Below are positions 1 to 7,705 of a DNA stretch of 12,946 nt, piece by piece. Both the position numbers and the translations under genes were made by a program. Origin of the DNA: Candidatus Woesearchaeota archaeon (lineage in GTDB: Archaea > Nanobdellota > Nanobdellia > Woesearchaeales > WJKV01); NCBI GenBank assembly GCA_019323495.1, contig JAHWHE010000048.1:1-12946 (forward strand), read 5' to 3'. The number at the start of each line of letters is the position of its first letter. Within the stretch, counting starts at the first letter, position 1. The notes beneath the pieces were generated by a model. It was not told the DNA's origin and made no database searches. It saw nothing but the letters and a program-made list of their open reading frames with translations.

Positions 1-44
1 AAAAAGAAACACATAAAAATAAAGGAGAAACTACTACTGATAAA

Positions 45-749
45 ATGACAAAAGCACTATACATGGAAGATTGCTATTTGCAGAGATGCAAAGCAAAGGT
101 GACAGAAGTGAACGGCATGTTCATTGTTACAGACCAGACGATTTTCTATCCAGAGAGCGGCGGACAGCCGACAGATACAGGAAAGTTCATCTGCAACGGA
201 ACAGAATACAAAGTTGCCCTTGCAAAGAAGATCAGCGGAAGCATCAGCCATCAAGTCGATAAAGAGGGCTTGAAAGTGGGCGATGAAGTCGAGATGATTA
301 TTGATTGGGACAAAAGGCACAAGCTGATGAGATATCACACAGCTGCGCATGTTGTCAGCGGAGTAATAAATAAGCATACAGGCGCATTGATCACAGGAAA
401 TCAATTGGCATTTGACAAGGGAAGGATTGATTTCAATCTGCAGGATTTTGACCGCGATTTGATCATGGGATTTTTGCCTGAGATGAACCTGATTGTTGAA
501 GAAGCTCATCAAGTGGCGATAAAGGAATTGCCAAGAGAAGAAGCTTTCAAGATAGAAAGCCTGTTCAAGCTGAAAGATGTTCTTCCGCCTTCGATCAAAA
601 GAATACGAATCGTTGAGATAGAAGGGTTTGATACACAGGCATGCGGCGGAACGCATGTGAAGAATACAAGAGAGATAGGAAAAATAACTATAACAGAGAT
701 GCAGAACAAGGGAAAAGACAACCGGAGATTGTATTTTACAATTGAATAA
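45..749 (+). CDS. alaX: Alanyl-tRNA editing protein AlaX (AlaX-M type)
   Basis: Free-standing trans-editing enzyme, homologous to the editing domain of alanyl-tRNA synthetase. The family hydrolyses Ser- (and Gly-) tRNA(Ala) in the cytoplasm. The protein has 234 residues. The N-terminal part carries the glycine-rich motif SGGQPTDTG (38-46), which marks the medium-length AlaX-M class rather than the short AlaX-S class. The zinc site is complete: H98 and H102 in HTAAH, and C200 and H204 in CGGTH. There is no aminoacylation domain and no C-Ala domain. The ATG at 45 is the first in frame and gives the usual family N-terminus. A GGAG lies at 24-27, rather far from the start. An open frame from base 1 ends in a TGA overlapping this ATG, so an upstream gene may be coupled, but too little is visible to call it. 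The stop is 1 nt before cysS, suggesting one operon. Confidence 0.93.
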   Translation: MTKALYMEDCYLQRCKAKVTEVNGMFIVTDQTIFYPESGGQPTDTGKFICNGTEYKVALAKKISGSISHQVDKEGLKVGDEVEMIIDWDKRHKLMRYHTAAHVVSGVINKHTGALITGNQLAFDKGRIDFNLQDFDRDLIMGFLPEMNLIVEEAHQVAIKELPREEAFKIESLFKLKDVLPPSIKRIRIVEIEGFDTQACGGTHVKNTREIGKITITEMQNKGKDNRRLYFTIE

Positions 750-750
750 A

Positions 751-2145
751 ATGGCATTAACATTCTTTAACACATTGACAAGGGAAAAAGAAGAGTTCAA
801 GCCTTTGAAAAGAGGAAAAGTAGGGATGTATACTTGCGGGCCTACTGTCTACAATTATGTGCACATTGGAAATCTCAGGGCGTATGTGTGGGAAGATCTG
901 CTTAGAAGATATCTGAAATACAAAGGATATAAGATAACGCATGTGATGAATTTTACTGATGTGGATGACAAGACAATCAAAGGAAGCCAGGCAGAAAAAG
1001 TAGCACTGCAGCAGTACACTGCCAAATTCAAAAAGGCATTCATGGACGACATTGATATTTTGAACATTGAGCATGCTGAATATTATCCAGAAGCAACTGC
1101 TCATGTGGCTGAAATGATTGAACTGGTCAAGATATTATTAAAGAAGAAATATGCTTACAGGGGAAAGGACGGTTGCATCTATTACGATATAAGCAAGTTC
1201 AAGAAGTATGGAAAATTATCACATTTTGATATTTCAGAACTGAAAGCAGGAGCAAGGGTCAAGCAGGATGAGTACGAGAAAGAGACTGCTGCTGATTTCG
1301 CGCTCTGGAAAGCATGGGATGCTTCTGATGGTGAAGTTTTCTGGCTTGATGACGAACTAGGAAAAGGAAGGCCTGGCTGGCACATCGAGTGCAGTGCAAT
1401 GTCAATGAAATATCTAGGAGAAACATTTGACATCCATACTGGCGGAGTAGACAACATGTTTCCTCATCATGAGAATGAGATTGCACAGTCAGAAGCTGCT
1501 ACTGGAAAGAAATTTGTTAATTATTGGCTGCATTGCGAGCATCTGATTGTGAATGGAAAGAAGATGTCGAAAAGTCTGGGCAATTTCTATACTCTGCGGG
1601 ATTTATTGTCGCAAAACAAGGATCCTAGAGCAATACGTTTTGCATTTTTGAGTACGCATTACAGGCAGCAATTGAATTTTACCTTTGATCAATTGGGAGC
1701 TGCTGACAGCACCATTGAAAGACTGGATAATTTCATGGTAAGATTGATGAATTCTAAAGGCGAGAAAGATAATACAACAAAAGTTAAGAAGCTGATAAAA
1801 GAAGCTACGACTAAATTCGAAGAAAGCATGGATGATGACCTGAACATCTCGCCTGCACTCGGTGCGATCTTTGAGCTGATACTCGCTGCCAACAAGCTTG
1901 ATCTAAGCCCTAAGGATGCAGAACTATTATTGGAAGCAATGCATCGCTTTGACACTGTTCTCGGACTTCTGCATACAGAGGAAATGGTTCTTGAAGACGA
2001 GATACAGGAATTGATAGATGAAAGAGAAGCTGCCAGAAAGAGAAAAGACTGGGCAAGGGCTGACGAGATAAGAAATAAATTAGAGAAAGCAGGAATAGTT
2101 CTAGAAGACACGCCAAAAGGCGTCAGATGGAAGAAGAAGAAATAA
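751..2145 (+). CDS. cysS: Cysteinyl-tRNA synthetase
   Basis: Class I synthetase that charges tRNA(Cys) with cysteine in the cytoplasm. The 464 residues are normal for the family. The HIGH-type motif is HIGN (38-41) and KMSKS lies at 271-275. The active-site zinc ligands expected from the E. coli enzyme (C28, C209, H234, E238) are present as C29, C214, H239 and E243. The C-terminus ends in the typical helical anticodon-binding segment, with RADEIRNKLEKAGI and DTPKGVRW. The ATG at 751 is preferred over an in-frame TTG at 742: it starts with the family-typical MALTFFNTLT and avoids overlapping alaX. It lies 1 nt after the alaX stop, and the methyltransferase ATG follows 1 nt after its own stop, so the three genes are probably co-transcribed. 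Direct Cys-tRNA formation is therefore encoded here; nothing in this window hints at the indirect SepRS route. Confidence 0.97.
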   Translation: MALTFFNTLTREKEEFKPLKRGKVGMYTCGPTVYNYVHIGNLRAYVWEDLLRRYLKYKGYKITHVMNFTDVDDKTIKGSQAEKVALQQYTAKFKKAFMDDIDILNIEHAEYYPEATAHVAEMIELVKILLKKKYAYRGKDGCIYYDISKFKKYGKLSHFDISELKAGARVKQDEYEKETAADFALWKAWDASDGEVFWLDDELGKGRPGWHIECSAMSMKYLGETFDIHTGGVDNMFPHHENEIAQSEAATGKKFVNYWLHCEHLIVNGKKMSKSLGNFYTLRDLLSQNKDPRAIRFAFLSTHYRQQLNFTFDQLGAADSTIERLDNFMVRLMNSKGEKDNTTKVKKLIKEATTKFEESMDDDLNISPALGAIFELILAANKLDLSPKDAELLLEAMHRFDTVLGLLHTEEMVLEDEIQELIDEREAARKRKDWARADEIRNKLEKAGIVLEDTPKGVRWKKKK

Positions 2146-2146
2146 A

Positions 2147-2887
2147 ATGTTTCCTAATCTAAAAAAAAGAGTGCCTGAACCCACAGAAGAGATGGAAGGC
2201 AAGAAAGAGGTCAAGGGTTTCTTGGGCACGCGCAATTCTATTAAGAGAAAAAGCACTTTTAATGTGGTTCGTATTGATGTTCTCAAAGAATCAAAATTAA
2301 AATCAGGCAAGATATTAGATGTTGGTTGCGGGTTTGGCGGCCTTATAAAGAATATTAATCATTATAGAAAAGGTTTTTCTTTTGTAGGTATAGATCTTTC
2401 AAAGGCGATGATAGATGCTGCTAGGAAATACTGTGAAGGAATACCTGCAATTTTTTATGTAAAACCTGCGGATAAAACTGGATTCAAAACAGAAAGTTTT
2501 GATTTAGTAATCTGTAAGGATACTTTCCATCATTTTAATCGGCCTGTTAAAGTATTAACGGAATTGTACAGGATTACAAAGAAGAGAGGTTTTATTTACA
2601 TTACTGATTTGGACAGAAACACATCGATGGATTTGGTGTATGAAGAAATGCAGCGATTAGCAGAAAAAAGATTGCTCACTTCAATGATGCTCTATGACTC
2701 AATCCAAGCTGCGTATACTGTCCCTGAAATGAAACTGTTGTTCAAGAAAGCAGGCTTTAAAAAATATAAAATATATACGAAAAAATCAGGCAAGAATTTT
2801 GTAAAGGAATATAATGTTCCTGATGCTGGTCTTCGAAACATCCTCGGATTTATAGAAACGAGATGGGTAGCTATAATAAGAAAATAA
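2147..2887 (+). CDS. Class I SAM-dependent methyltransferase, substrate unknown
   Basis: Protein of 246 residues with a Rossmann-type methyltransferase core (Methyltransf_11-like). Motif I is ILDVGCGFGG (56-65), the acidic residue ending strand 2 is in GIDLS (81-85), and the post-motif region FDLVICKDTFHHF spans 118-130. A roughly 50-residue basic N-terminal extension and a C-terminal half with MKLLFKKAGFKKYKIYTKKSG could bind the substrate. I recognise no motif that fixes the substrate (RNA, protein, lipid or small molecule). It starts 1 nt after the cysS stop, so it looks like the last gene of the alaX-cysS operon. Its stop abuts the convergent valS stop. By eye it is more AT-rich than its two synthetase neighbours, which could indicate a different origin. 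The family assignment is firm; the role is open. Confidence 0.85.
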   Translation: MFPNLKKRVPEPTEEMEGKKEVKGFLGTRNSIKRKSTFNVVRIDVLKESKLKSGKILDVGCGFGGLIKNINHYRKGFSFVGIDLSKAMIDAARKYCEGIPAIFYVKPADKTGFKTESFDLVICKDTFHHFNRPVKVLTELYRITKKRGFIYITDLDRNTSMDLVYEEMQRLAEKRLLTSMMLYDSIQAAYTVPEMKLLFKKAGFKKYKIYTKKSGKNFVKEYNVPDAGLRNILGFIETRWVAIIRK

Positions 2888-5338
2888 TCATTTCTTCTCT
2901 ACTTCGCCTAATGTGATCCCTAATTTTAAATCAGATCTGCTGCATTCTGTGTCTGCTTTTCCTTTGTACTTTATTTGCTCGACAATTGCAGCATCCTTGA
3001 TGTCCTGCTCTATCATTTCTATGTATTTCTTTTCTTCGTCTTTACAGTCGATAATTAGTTCTATGACAGGAGCTTTCAGTGTGATGTCCTTGTCTGACTT
3101 AAACTTCCTTATTGTGCTGATTATGTCGACAGCGATGTCGCCTGCTTTTTCTGCTTCTGGATCTATCTCTTTCTTGAAGCCTTCTGGCCAGCTGCTGACG
3201 TGGATCGAGGAAACTTTTTCTTTTTCTTTATAGAACAATTGGTAAATTTCCTCTGTTATGTACGGCATGATTGGTGCCATTAGTTTGATTATATCGAATA
3301 AAACATGGTATAGCGTGAATTGGGCAGATAATTTTGCTTCTTTCCCCCTTTTATCTGGATTATACATTCTATCCTTAATGATTTCCAGGTAATTGTCGCA
3401 AAAAGTATTCCAGAAGAAATTGTCAACATCTGCTTTTATTTTTGAATATTCGTAATTGTCAAAGTATTTGGTTGAATCCTTGATTATTTTATCTATCTTT
3501 GTCAAAAGCCATTTGTCTATAATTTCGAGTTTTGCAGGTTTTTCCTTTTTATAATCTGTTAAATGCATGAATGAGAATTTTGAAGCATTCCATATTTTAG
3601 TGATGAATTTCTTTCCTGAAACCAATTCTTTTTCCTGAAAAGGATTGTCTTCTCCTAGCTTTGTGCTTGCTGCCCAGAATCTTAAGGCATCTGCACTATA
3701 TTTATCAATCATTTCCTGGGGCCTGATCGCATTGCCTTTGCTCTTTGACATCTTTTTTCCATGAGGATCCAACGACCAACCGCTGATCATTACATTTTCC
3801 CAAGGGTTTTTATTGAAGTGCAATAAAGACTTTACAACTGTATTGAATAACCAGAATGTAATAATGTCATGGGCCTGCGGTCTTAATGACATTGGATATA
3901 ATTTTTCTTGAACCTCTTTTGGATATAATTCTATTGCCAATCTTGGTGTTAATGATGATGTTGCCCACGTATCCAATATGTCTTTTTCAGGAACAAATTC
4001 GCTTGAATTGCATTTAGGACAATTTTTAATCAACGGCTTATTCACCAACGGGTCTACGGGAAGCTGGCTTTCGTCTGCAAGTATAACTTCATCGCATTTC
4101 TTGCAATACCATACTGGAAAAGGAACACCTGAGAATCTCTGCCTACTGATACACCAGTCCCATTGCAGGCCTTTGATCCAGTTTTCATATCTGTTTATCA
4201 TGTGATGGGGATGCCATTTTAATTCTCGTCCAGCCTTCATGAATTTATCCTTCAAATCAAGATACTTGATGAACCATTGCTTTGATTCTATGATTTCTGT
4301 TTGCGTGCCGCATCTTTCATGAACATTAACTGTATGAGTAATTTCCTTTTGTCCTGTCAATAAATTTTCTTTTTTTAAATCCTCAATTATCTCTTTTCTT
4401 GCCTCATTAATCTTCATCCCGTTATACTTTCCTGCAAGTTCTGTCATCCTGCCGTCTTTAGTTATTGCGATCCTAAGAGGAAGATTCAATGCTTTATAGT
4501 GCTCTACATCGTCTTGATCACCAAAAGTGCAGCACATCAAGATTCCTGTCCCTTTTTCAGGGTCTGCCTTTTCACTTGGCATTATCTCTACCCAAATATC
4601 AAATAAAGGAACTTTTGCCTTCTTCCCGAACAGATGCTTATATCTTTCATCAGTAGGGTGCGCGAATATTGCAACACAGGCGGGCAATAATTCCGGTCTT
4701 GTTGTTGCGATGGTTAGATTGGTCCCGTCTTCTAGTTTGAATATTATATCGTTAAAGAAACTGCTGAACTCTTTATCCTCTAATTCAACCTGTGCGATTG
4801 CTGTCCTGCATTCTGGACACCACATAACCGGCGCTTCTTTTCTATATTCTCTTCCAGCTTTATACAATTCTATGAAAGATCTTTGTGAGATTCTCCTGCA
4901 ATGTTCGTTTATTGTAGTATAGAAGATTTCCCAATCACAACTTAAGCCAATAGCTTTAAAATCTTTTACATAAGTTTCTCTGATCGATTCGAGCGTGCTC
5001 AAGCACAAATCAATGAAATCTTGTCTTGGCATTTCTGTGGCTTTGACATTTTTTTCTTTTTCAATCAATCGTTCTGTTGCCAGTCCGTTATCGTCAGTAC
5101 CGAAAGGATAGAATAAATTGAATCCCTGCATTCTTTTATACCTTGCAATAAAATCCATTTGTGAATAAGAGAATGAATGGCCTAAATGCATTTCTCCTGA
5201 AACAGTTGGCGGAGGAGTGTCTATGCTGAAGATTTTAGCCTTGCTTTTAGGATTGAATTTGTGTATGCCTTTCTTATCCCAAAATCTCTGCCATTTAGGC
5301 TCTGCTTCCTTTGCATCATAGTGTTTTGGCAATTCCAT
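2888..5338 (-). CDS. valS: Valyl-tRNA synthetase (archaeal type, with editing domain)
   Basis: Class I synthetase for tRNA(Val), 816 residues. HLGH lies at 51-54 within PPPTVSGEMHLGH, and KMSKS at 529-533. The CP1 editing domain that clears Thr-tRNA(Val) spans roughly 190-350, with ATTRPE (211-216) and GTGILM...DQDD (263-277). Zinc-knuckle cysteines are at C174/C177, C412/C415 and C440/C443. DTWATSSLTP (456-465) is typical of archaeal ValRS. The C-terminal helical anticodon-binding region follows from about 585. I see no long C-terminal coiled coil like that of bacterial ValRS. The ATG at 5338 lies about 25 nt from a TATA box on the same strand (5360-5367), so the mRNA is probably leaderless. 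The stop (2888-2890) directly abuts the stop of the convergent methyltransferase. Confidence 0.97.
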   Translation of the reverse strand: MELPKHYDAKEAEPKWQRFWDKKGIHKFNPKSKAKIFSIDTPPPTVSGEMHLGHSFSYSQMDFIARYKRMQGFNLFYPFGTDDNGLATERLIEKEKNVKATEMPRQDFIDLCLSTLESIRETYVKDFKAIGLSCDWEIFYTTINEHCRRISQRSFIELYKAGREYRKEAPVMWCPECRTAIAQVELEDKEFSSFFNDIIFKLEDGTNLTIATTRPELLPACVAIFAHPTDERYKHLFGKKAKVPLFDIWVEIMPSEKADPEKGTGILMCCTFGDQDDVEHYKALNLPLRIAITKDGRMTELAGKYNGMKINEARKEIIEDLKKENLLTGQKEITHTVNVHERCGTQTEIIESKQWFIKYLDLKDKFMKAGRELKWHPHHMINRYENWIKGLQWDWCISRQRFSGVPFPVWYCKKCDEVILADESQLPVDPLVNKPLIKNCPKCNSSEFVPEKDILDTWATSSLTPRLAIELYPKEVQEKLYPMSLRPQAHDIITFWLFNTVVKSLLHFNKNPWENVMISGWSLDPHGKKMSKSKGNAIRPQEMIDKYSADALRFWAASTKLGEDNPFQEKELVSGKKFITKIWNASKFSFMHLTDYKKEKPAKLEIIDKWLLTKIDKIIKDSTKYFDNYEYSKIKADVDNFFWNTFCDNYLEIIKDRMYNPDKRGKEAKLSAQFTLYHVLFDIIKLMAPIMPYITEEIYQLFYKEKEKVSSIHVSSWPEGFKKEIDPEAEKAGDIAVDIISTIRKFKSDKDITLKAPVIELIIDCKDEEKKYIEMIEQDIKDAAIVEQIKYKGKADTECSRSDLKLGITLGEVEKK

Positions 5339-5359
5339 GTCTTGGTTGAGAACTACCTC

Positions 5360-5367
5360 TATTTAAA
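5360..5367 (-). promoter_or_regulatory. TATA box of valS
   Basis: TTTAAATA on the minus strand, preceded by the purine-containing stretch AAGG. Its centre is about 25 nt from the valS ATG, so transcription would start at or within a few nt of the start codon. Confidence 0.6.
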
Positions 5368-5385
5368 AACCTTATGCCAAAAAGG

Positions 5386-5394
5386 ATATAAATT
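5386..5394 (+). promoter_or_regulatory. TATA box of the 196-aa gene / dph6 operon
   Basis: ATATAAATT preceded by AAAAGG (BRE-like). Its centre is about 26 nt upstream of the ATG at 5416, which predicts a leaderless transcript. It lies only about 20 bp from the divergent valS TATA box. Confidence 0.6.
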
Positions 5395-5415
5395 CGCAAA
5401 ACACAGGATTATGCT

Positions 5416-6006
5416 ATGAGCGCGTCTATAATAATGCCAAAGCATTCTTTGGAACAGCTTAAAGTAATGAATCCTAAAAGGACAATAAAGACCTTTCTTG
5501 TGCCTGCTGCGATGCTCCAGGCAGAGTTCAATGGCAAGGAATTCAACATATTGATTGAACTGGTAAAGGGGCACATTGTTTTCAAGCCAGAAGAAAACTA
5601 TCTTGTGAAATTGATAAATCTTAATGACATAAACATGAACGAGGCTCTTGTACTTAGAAAGGCATTGGAAACAGATGTATTTGATCTAGATCAGCTGGAC
5701 GTTGGCTTGGGGGAAATTAAAACAAGGAATGTCATTGATAACTTGTGCAAGAAAGGCATGCTGATATACATTGACCGGAAATACAGTGTGAGCGACGAAG
5801 TGAACTTCATATATAATCCGGACGAGTATGCGAGCACAGAAAAGATATTAGATAATGAAAGGACAGAACAGATATTTAAAGATGAAAACAGCAGGAAACT
5901 GCCTGAAAAGGTAAACCTTGACGAGATAAGAAGACAGATAAGCAATATCTGTTCAGTAAAGAATATAAAGAAATGCTGGATACTTCATTATTACATAGAG
6001 AAATAA
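5416..6006 (+). CDS. Hypothetical protein, possible winged-helix domain
   Basis: I do not recognise this 196-residue protein. It is probably cytoplasmic, with no signal peptide or membrane segment. The N-terminal half (about 20-70) looks beta-rich. Residues 72-130 read as helix, helix, then a strand-turn-strand: KTRNVIDNLCKKG followed by MLIYIDRKYSVSDEV. That pattern would fit a winged-helix DNA- or protein-binding fold, but this is inference from the residue pattern only. The remainder is charged and helical (about 140-175), ending with a Cys-containing tail. The ATG at 5416 lies about 26 nt from a good TATA box, so initiation is probably leaderless. Its stop is 11 nt before dph6, which has its own ribosome binding site, so the two are likely co-transcribed. 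A link to diphthamide synthesis is possible but rests only on this arrangement. Confidence 0.75.
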   Translation: MSASIIMPKHSLEQLKVMNPKRTIKTFLVPAAMLQAEFNGKEFNILIELVKGHIVFKPEENYLVKLINLNDINMNEALVLRKALETDVFDLDQLDVGLGEIKTRNVIDNLCKKGMLIYIDRKYSVSDEVNFIYNPDEYASTEKILDNERTEQIFKDENSRKLPEKVNLDEIRRQISNICSVKNIKKCWILHYYIEK

Positions 6007-6009
6007 AAA

Positions 6010-6014
6010 GAGGT
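6010..6014 (+). promoter_or_regulatory. Ribosome binding site deciding the dph6 start
   Basis: GAGGT 3 nt before the ATG at 6018. It supports this start over the in-frame ATG at 5973. Confidence 0.6.
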
Positions 6015-6017
6015 AAA

Positions 6018-6707
6018 ATGAAATTAGGCGTATTGTTTAGTTCTGGGAAAGACAGTTGCCTTGCGATGCAGCTGGCAAAAGAAGAAGGGCACGAAATTGT
6101 CTGCCTTATCAGCCTGCAGAGCGAGAATCCTTACAGCTGGATGTTCCACACTCCAAATGTTCAATTGGTTGAAGAGCAGGCCAAATGCCTAGAACTTCCT
6201 TTGATCATAAAGAAAACAAAAGGCGAGAAAGAGAAAGAACTGCTTGACCTGAGAGAAGCGATAAGCGAAGCAAGAGAAAAATATCCATTGGACGGGATTG
6301 TTACAGGAGCCGTATTCAGCAGATATCAATGGACAAGGGTAGATAAGATCTGCGGGGATTTGAATATTGTTTGCTTGAGTCCTCTGTGGCACATTGATCA
6401 AGAACAGATATTGAGGGATCTTATTTCAAAGAGATTCCATGTTGTGTTGAGTTCAATTGCCTGCGACGGCTTGACAAGAGATTTTCTTGGAAAAAGGATA
6501 GATACAGATCTGATCAAGAAGCTGGTAGAGCTGAACAAGAAGATAGGGATAAATGTTGCAGGCGAAGGCGGGGAATATGAGACCTTGGTCTTGGACTGCC
6601 CTATGTTCAAGAAAAAGATACAGATAGAAGATGCAGAAACTATGATGGAGAACGAGAATACAGGACAGTATGTAGTAAAAAGAATTAAGCTGGTCGAAAA
6701 AGAATAA
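6018..6707 (+). CDS. dph6: Diphthine--ammonia ligase (DPH6 / ATP_bind_4 family)
   Basis: The family catalyses the last step of diphthamide synthesis: ATP-dependent amidation of diphthine on a histidine of elongation factor 2. The protein has 229 residues. The N-terminal PP-loop is SSGKDS (8-13), which binds ATP for adenylation. GAVFSRYQWTRV lies near 97-108, CDGLTRDFLGKRID near 149-162, and the family signature GEGGEYETLV at 182-191. An in-frame ATG at 5973 would add 15 residues, but the start at 6018 is preferred: MKLGVLFSSGKDS is the normal family N-terminus, GAGGT lies at 6010-6014 just upstream, and the longer form would overlap the preceding gene. It is second in an operon with the unrecognised 196-aa protein. 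The sister archaeal annotation 'ATP-binding protein, TIGR00289' would describe the same family. Confidence 0.92.
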   Translation: MKLGVLFSSGKDSCLAMQLAKEEGHEIVCLISLQSENPYSWMFHTPNVQLVEEQAKCLELPLIIKKTKGEKEKELLDLREAISEAREKYPLDGIVTGAVFSRYQWTRVDKICGDLNIVCLSPLWHIDQEQILRDLISKRFHVVLSSIACDGLTRDFLGKRIDTDLIKKLVELNKKIGINVAGEGGEYETLVLDCPMFKKKIQIEDAETMMENENTGQYVVKRIKLVEKE

Positions 6708-6709
6708 TC

Positions 6710-6717
6710 TTTTTATA
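6710..6717 (+). promoter_or_regulatory. TATA box of the asparagine synthase-like gene
   Basis: TTTTTATA starting 3 nt after the dph6 stop. Its centre is about 27 nt from the ATG at 6741, so the transcript is predicted to be leaderless and independent of dph6. Confidence 0.55.
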
Positions 6718-6740
6718 CTCTCTTTCTTAAAGCAAAGGAT

Positions 6741-7682
6741 ATGGAAGAAGTCTTCATAAAAGACAATAAACTGATTGGTCAGAAAGAATGGGAAAATTAT
6801 GTAGATGATATTAGACGAGAGATTGAAGAAGAAATAAAAGAAAGAAAATTAACAGAAGGGGAATTAAAAGAGCAACTGAAAAAAGACATCATTACTTCGA
6901 TTGAAAAAAGAACAAAAGACAAGTTTGCGGTCTTTTTCTCAGGCGGGATTGACAGTACATTAATTGCGCTAATTTGCAAGCAATTGAAAAAGGACTTCAG
7001 CTGCTACTGTATAGGTTTCAGGACAGGATGCATGGAAGAAGCAAAGGACCTTATTGTTGCAAGACAGATTGCAAAAGAATTAAACTTGAGATTTTTCGAA
7101 AAGGAAATCAACCTGGAAGAGGCAGACAAGCTTGTAAAGAAAATAGTCAAGGTACTTCCAAAACCCAAAGTAGTTGATATACAATATGTTGTAAATGTGG
7201 GTGTAGCTGCAGTTGTATTGTCTTCGATCGAACTTGCGCAAAAGCAAGGAAAAGAAAAGATCTTCTTCAGCGGTCTTGGAAGCGAGGAGATATTTGCAGG
7301 CTATCTCAGGCATGAAGAAGCAAAGGATGTGCACGAGGAATGCTGGAAAGGATTGAAGATGATGTGGAACCGAGATCTTGTAAGGGATTGGAGTGCTGCT
7401 AAAAGCAAGAGAATCACTATAATGACTCCGTTCCTTGACAGGGATGTGATAAAAACTGCGATGAAGATACATGTCAGCAGAAAGATAAACAAGGAGCACA
7501 AGAAAATCATACTGAGGGAGATAGCAGAAGAGCTCGGACTGAAGCATGAGTTTGCATGGAGAAAGAAATTAGGAGCTCAGTACGGAAGCAAGAGCATCAA
7601 GATCATAGACCAGCTGGCAAGAGACAACGGGTTTAGACTAAAGAAAGAATATCTGGCTAATCTATTACAGAAAGCTATTTAA
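6741..7682 (+). CDS. Asparagine synthase-like protein (synthetase domain only)
   Basis: Protein of 313 residues matching the C-terminal ATP-pyrophosphatase half of AsnB. The PP-loop is SGGIDS (67-72). SGLGSEEIFAGY (177-188) corresponds to the SGxGSDExFGGY motif of asparagine synthetases, with an E in place of the usual D. A later TPFLDRDV segment (229-236) and the RKKLGAQYGSK segment (274-284) match the distal AsnB synthetase region. The N-terminal class II glutamine amidotransferase domain, with its catalytic Cys2, is absent; instead there is a charged helical segment of about 60 residues. If active, it would need free ammonia or an ammonia-providing partner, or it may amidate something other than aspartate. 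It follows dph6, another PP-loop amide-forming enzyme, but has its own TATA box. The fold is confident; the reaction is uncertain. Confidence 0.85.
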   Translation: MEEVFIKDNKLIGQKEWENYVDDIRREIEEEIKERKLTEGELKEQLKKDIITSIEKRTKDKFAVFFSGGIDSTLIALICKQLKKDFSCYCIGFRTGCMEEAKDLIVARQIAKELNLRFFEKEINLEEADKLVKKIVKVLPKPKVVDIQYVVNVGVAAVVLSSIELAQKQGKEKIFFSGLGSEEIFAGYLRHEEAKDVHEECWKGLKMMWNRDLVRDWSAAKSKRITIMTPFLDRDVIKTAMKIHVSRKINKEHKKIILREIAEELGLKHEFAWRKKLGAQYGSKSIKIIDQLARDNGFRLKKEYLANLLQKAI

Positions 7683-7683
7683 A
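7677..7683 (+). promoter_or_regulatory. TATA box of the MscS-like gene, overlapping the preceding stop
   Basis: ATTTAAA spans the TAA (7680-7682) of the asparagine synthase-like gene. Its centre is about 26 nt from the ATG at 7706, again predicting leaderless transcription. Confidence 0.5.
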
Positions 7684-7705
7684 CTGACTATTCTCTGTTC
7701 TTTTC

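Noticed and set aside
742..750. TTG start for cysteinyl-tRNA synthetase
   Set aside because: It overlaps alaX and adds three residues not expected in the family; the ATG at 751 fits better.
4527..4922. A 131-codon plus-strand ORF inside valS
   Set aside because: It is the antisense shadow of the ValRS editing-domain region; no motif, promoter or ribosome binding site was seen.
5973..6017. Longer N-terminus for the diphthine-ammonia ligase
   Set aside because: It overlaps the preceding gene, and the ATG at 6018 has GAGGT and the family-typical N-terminus.
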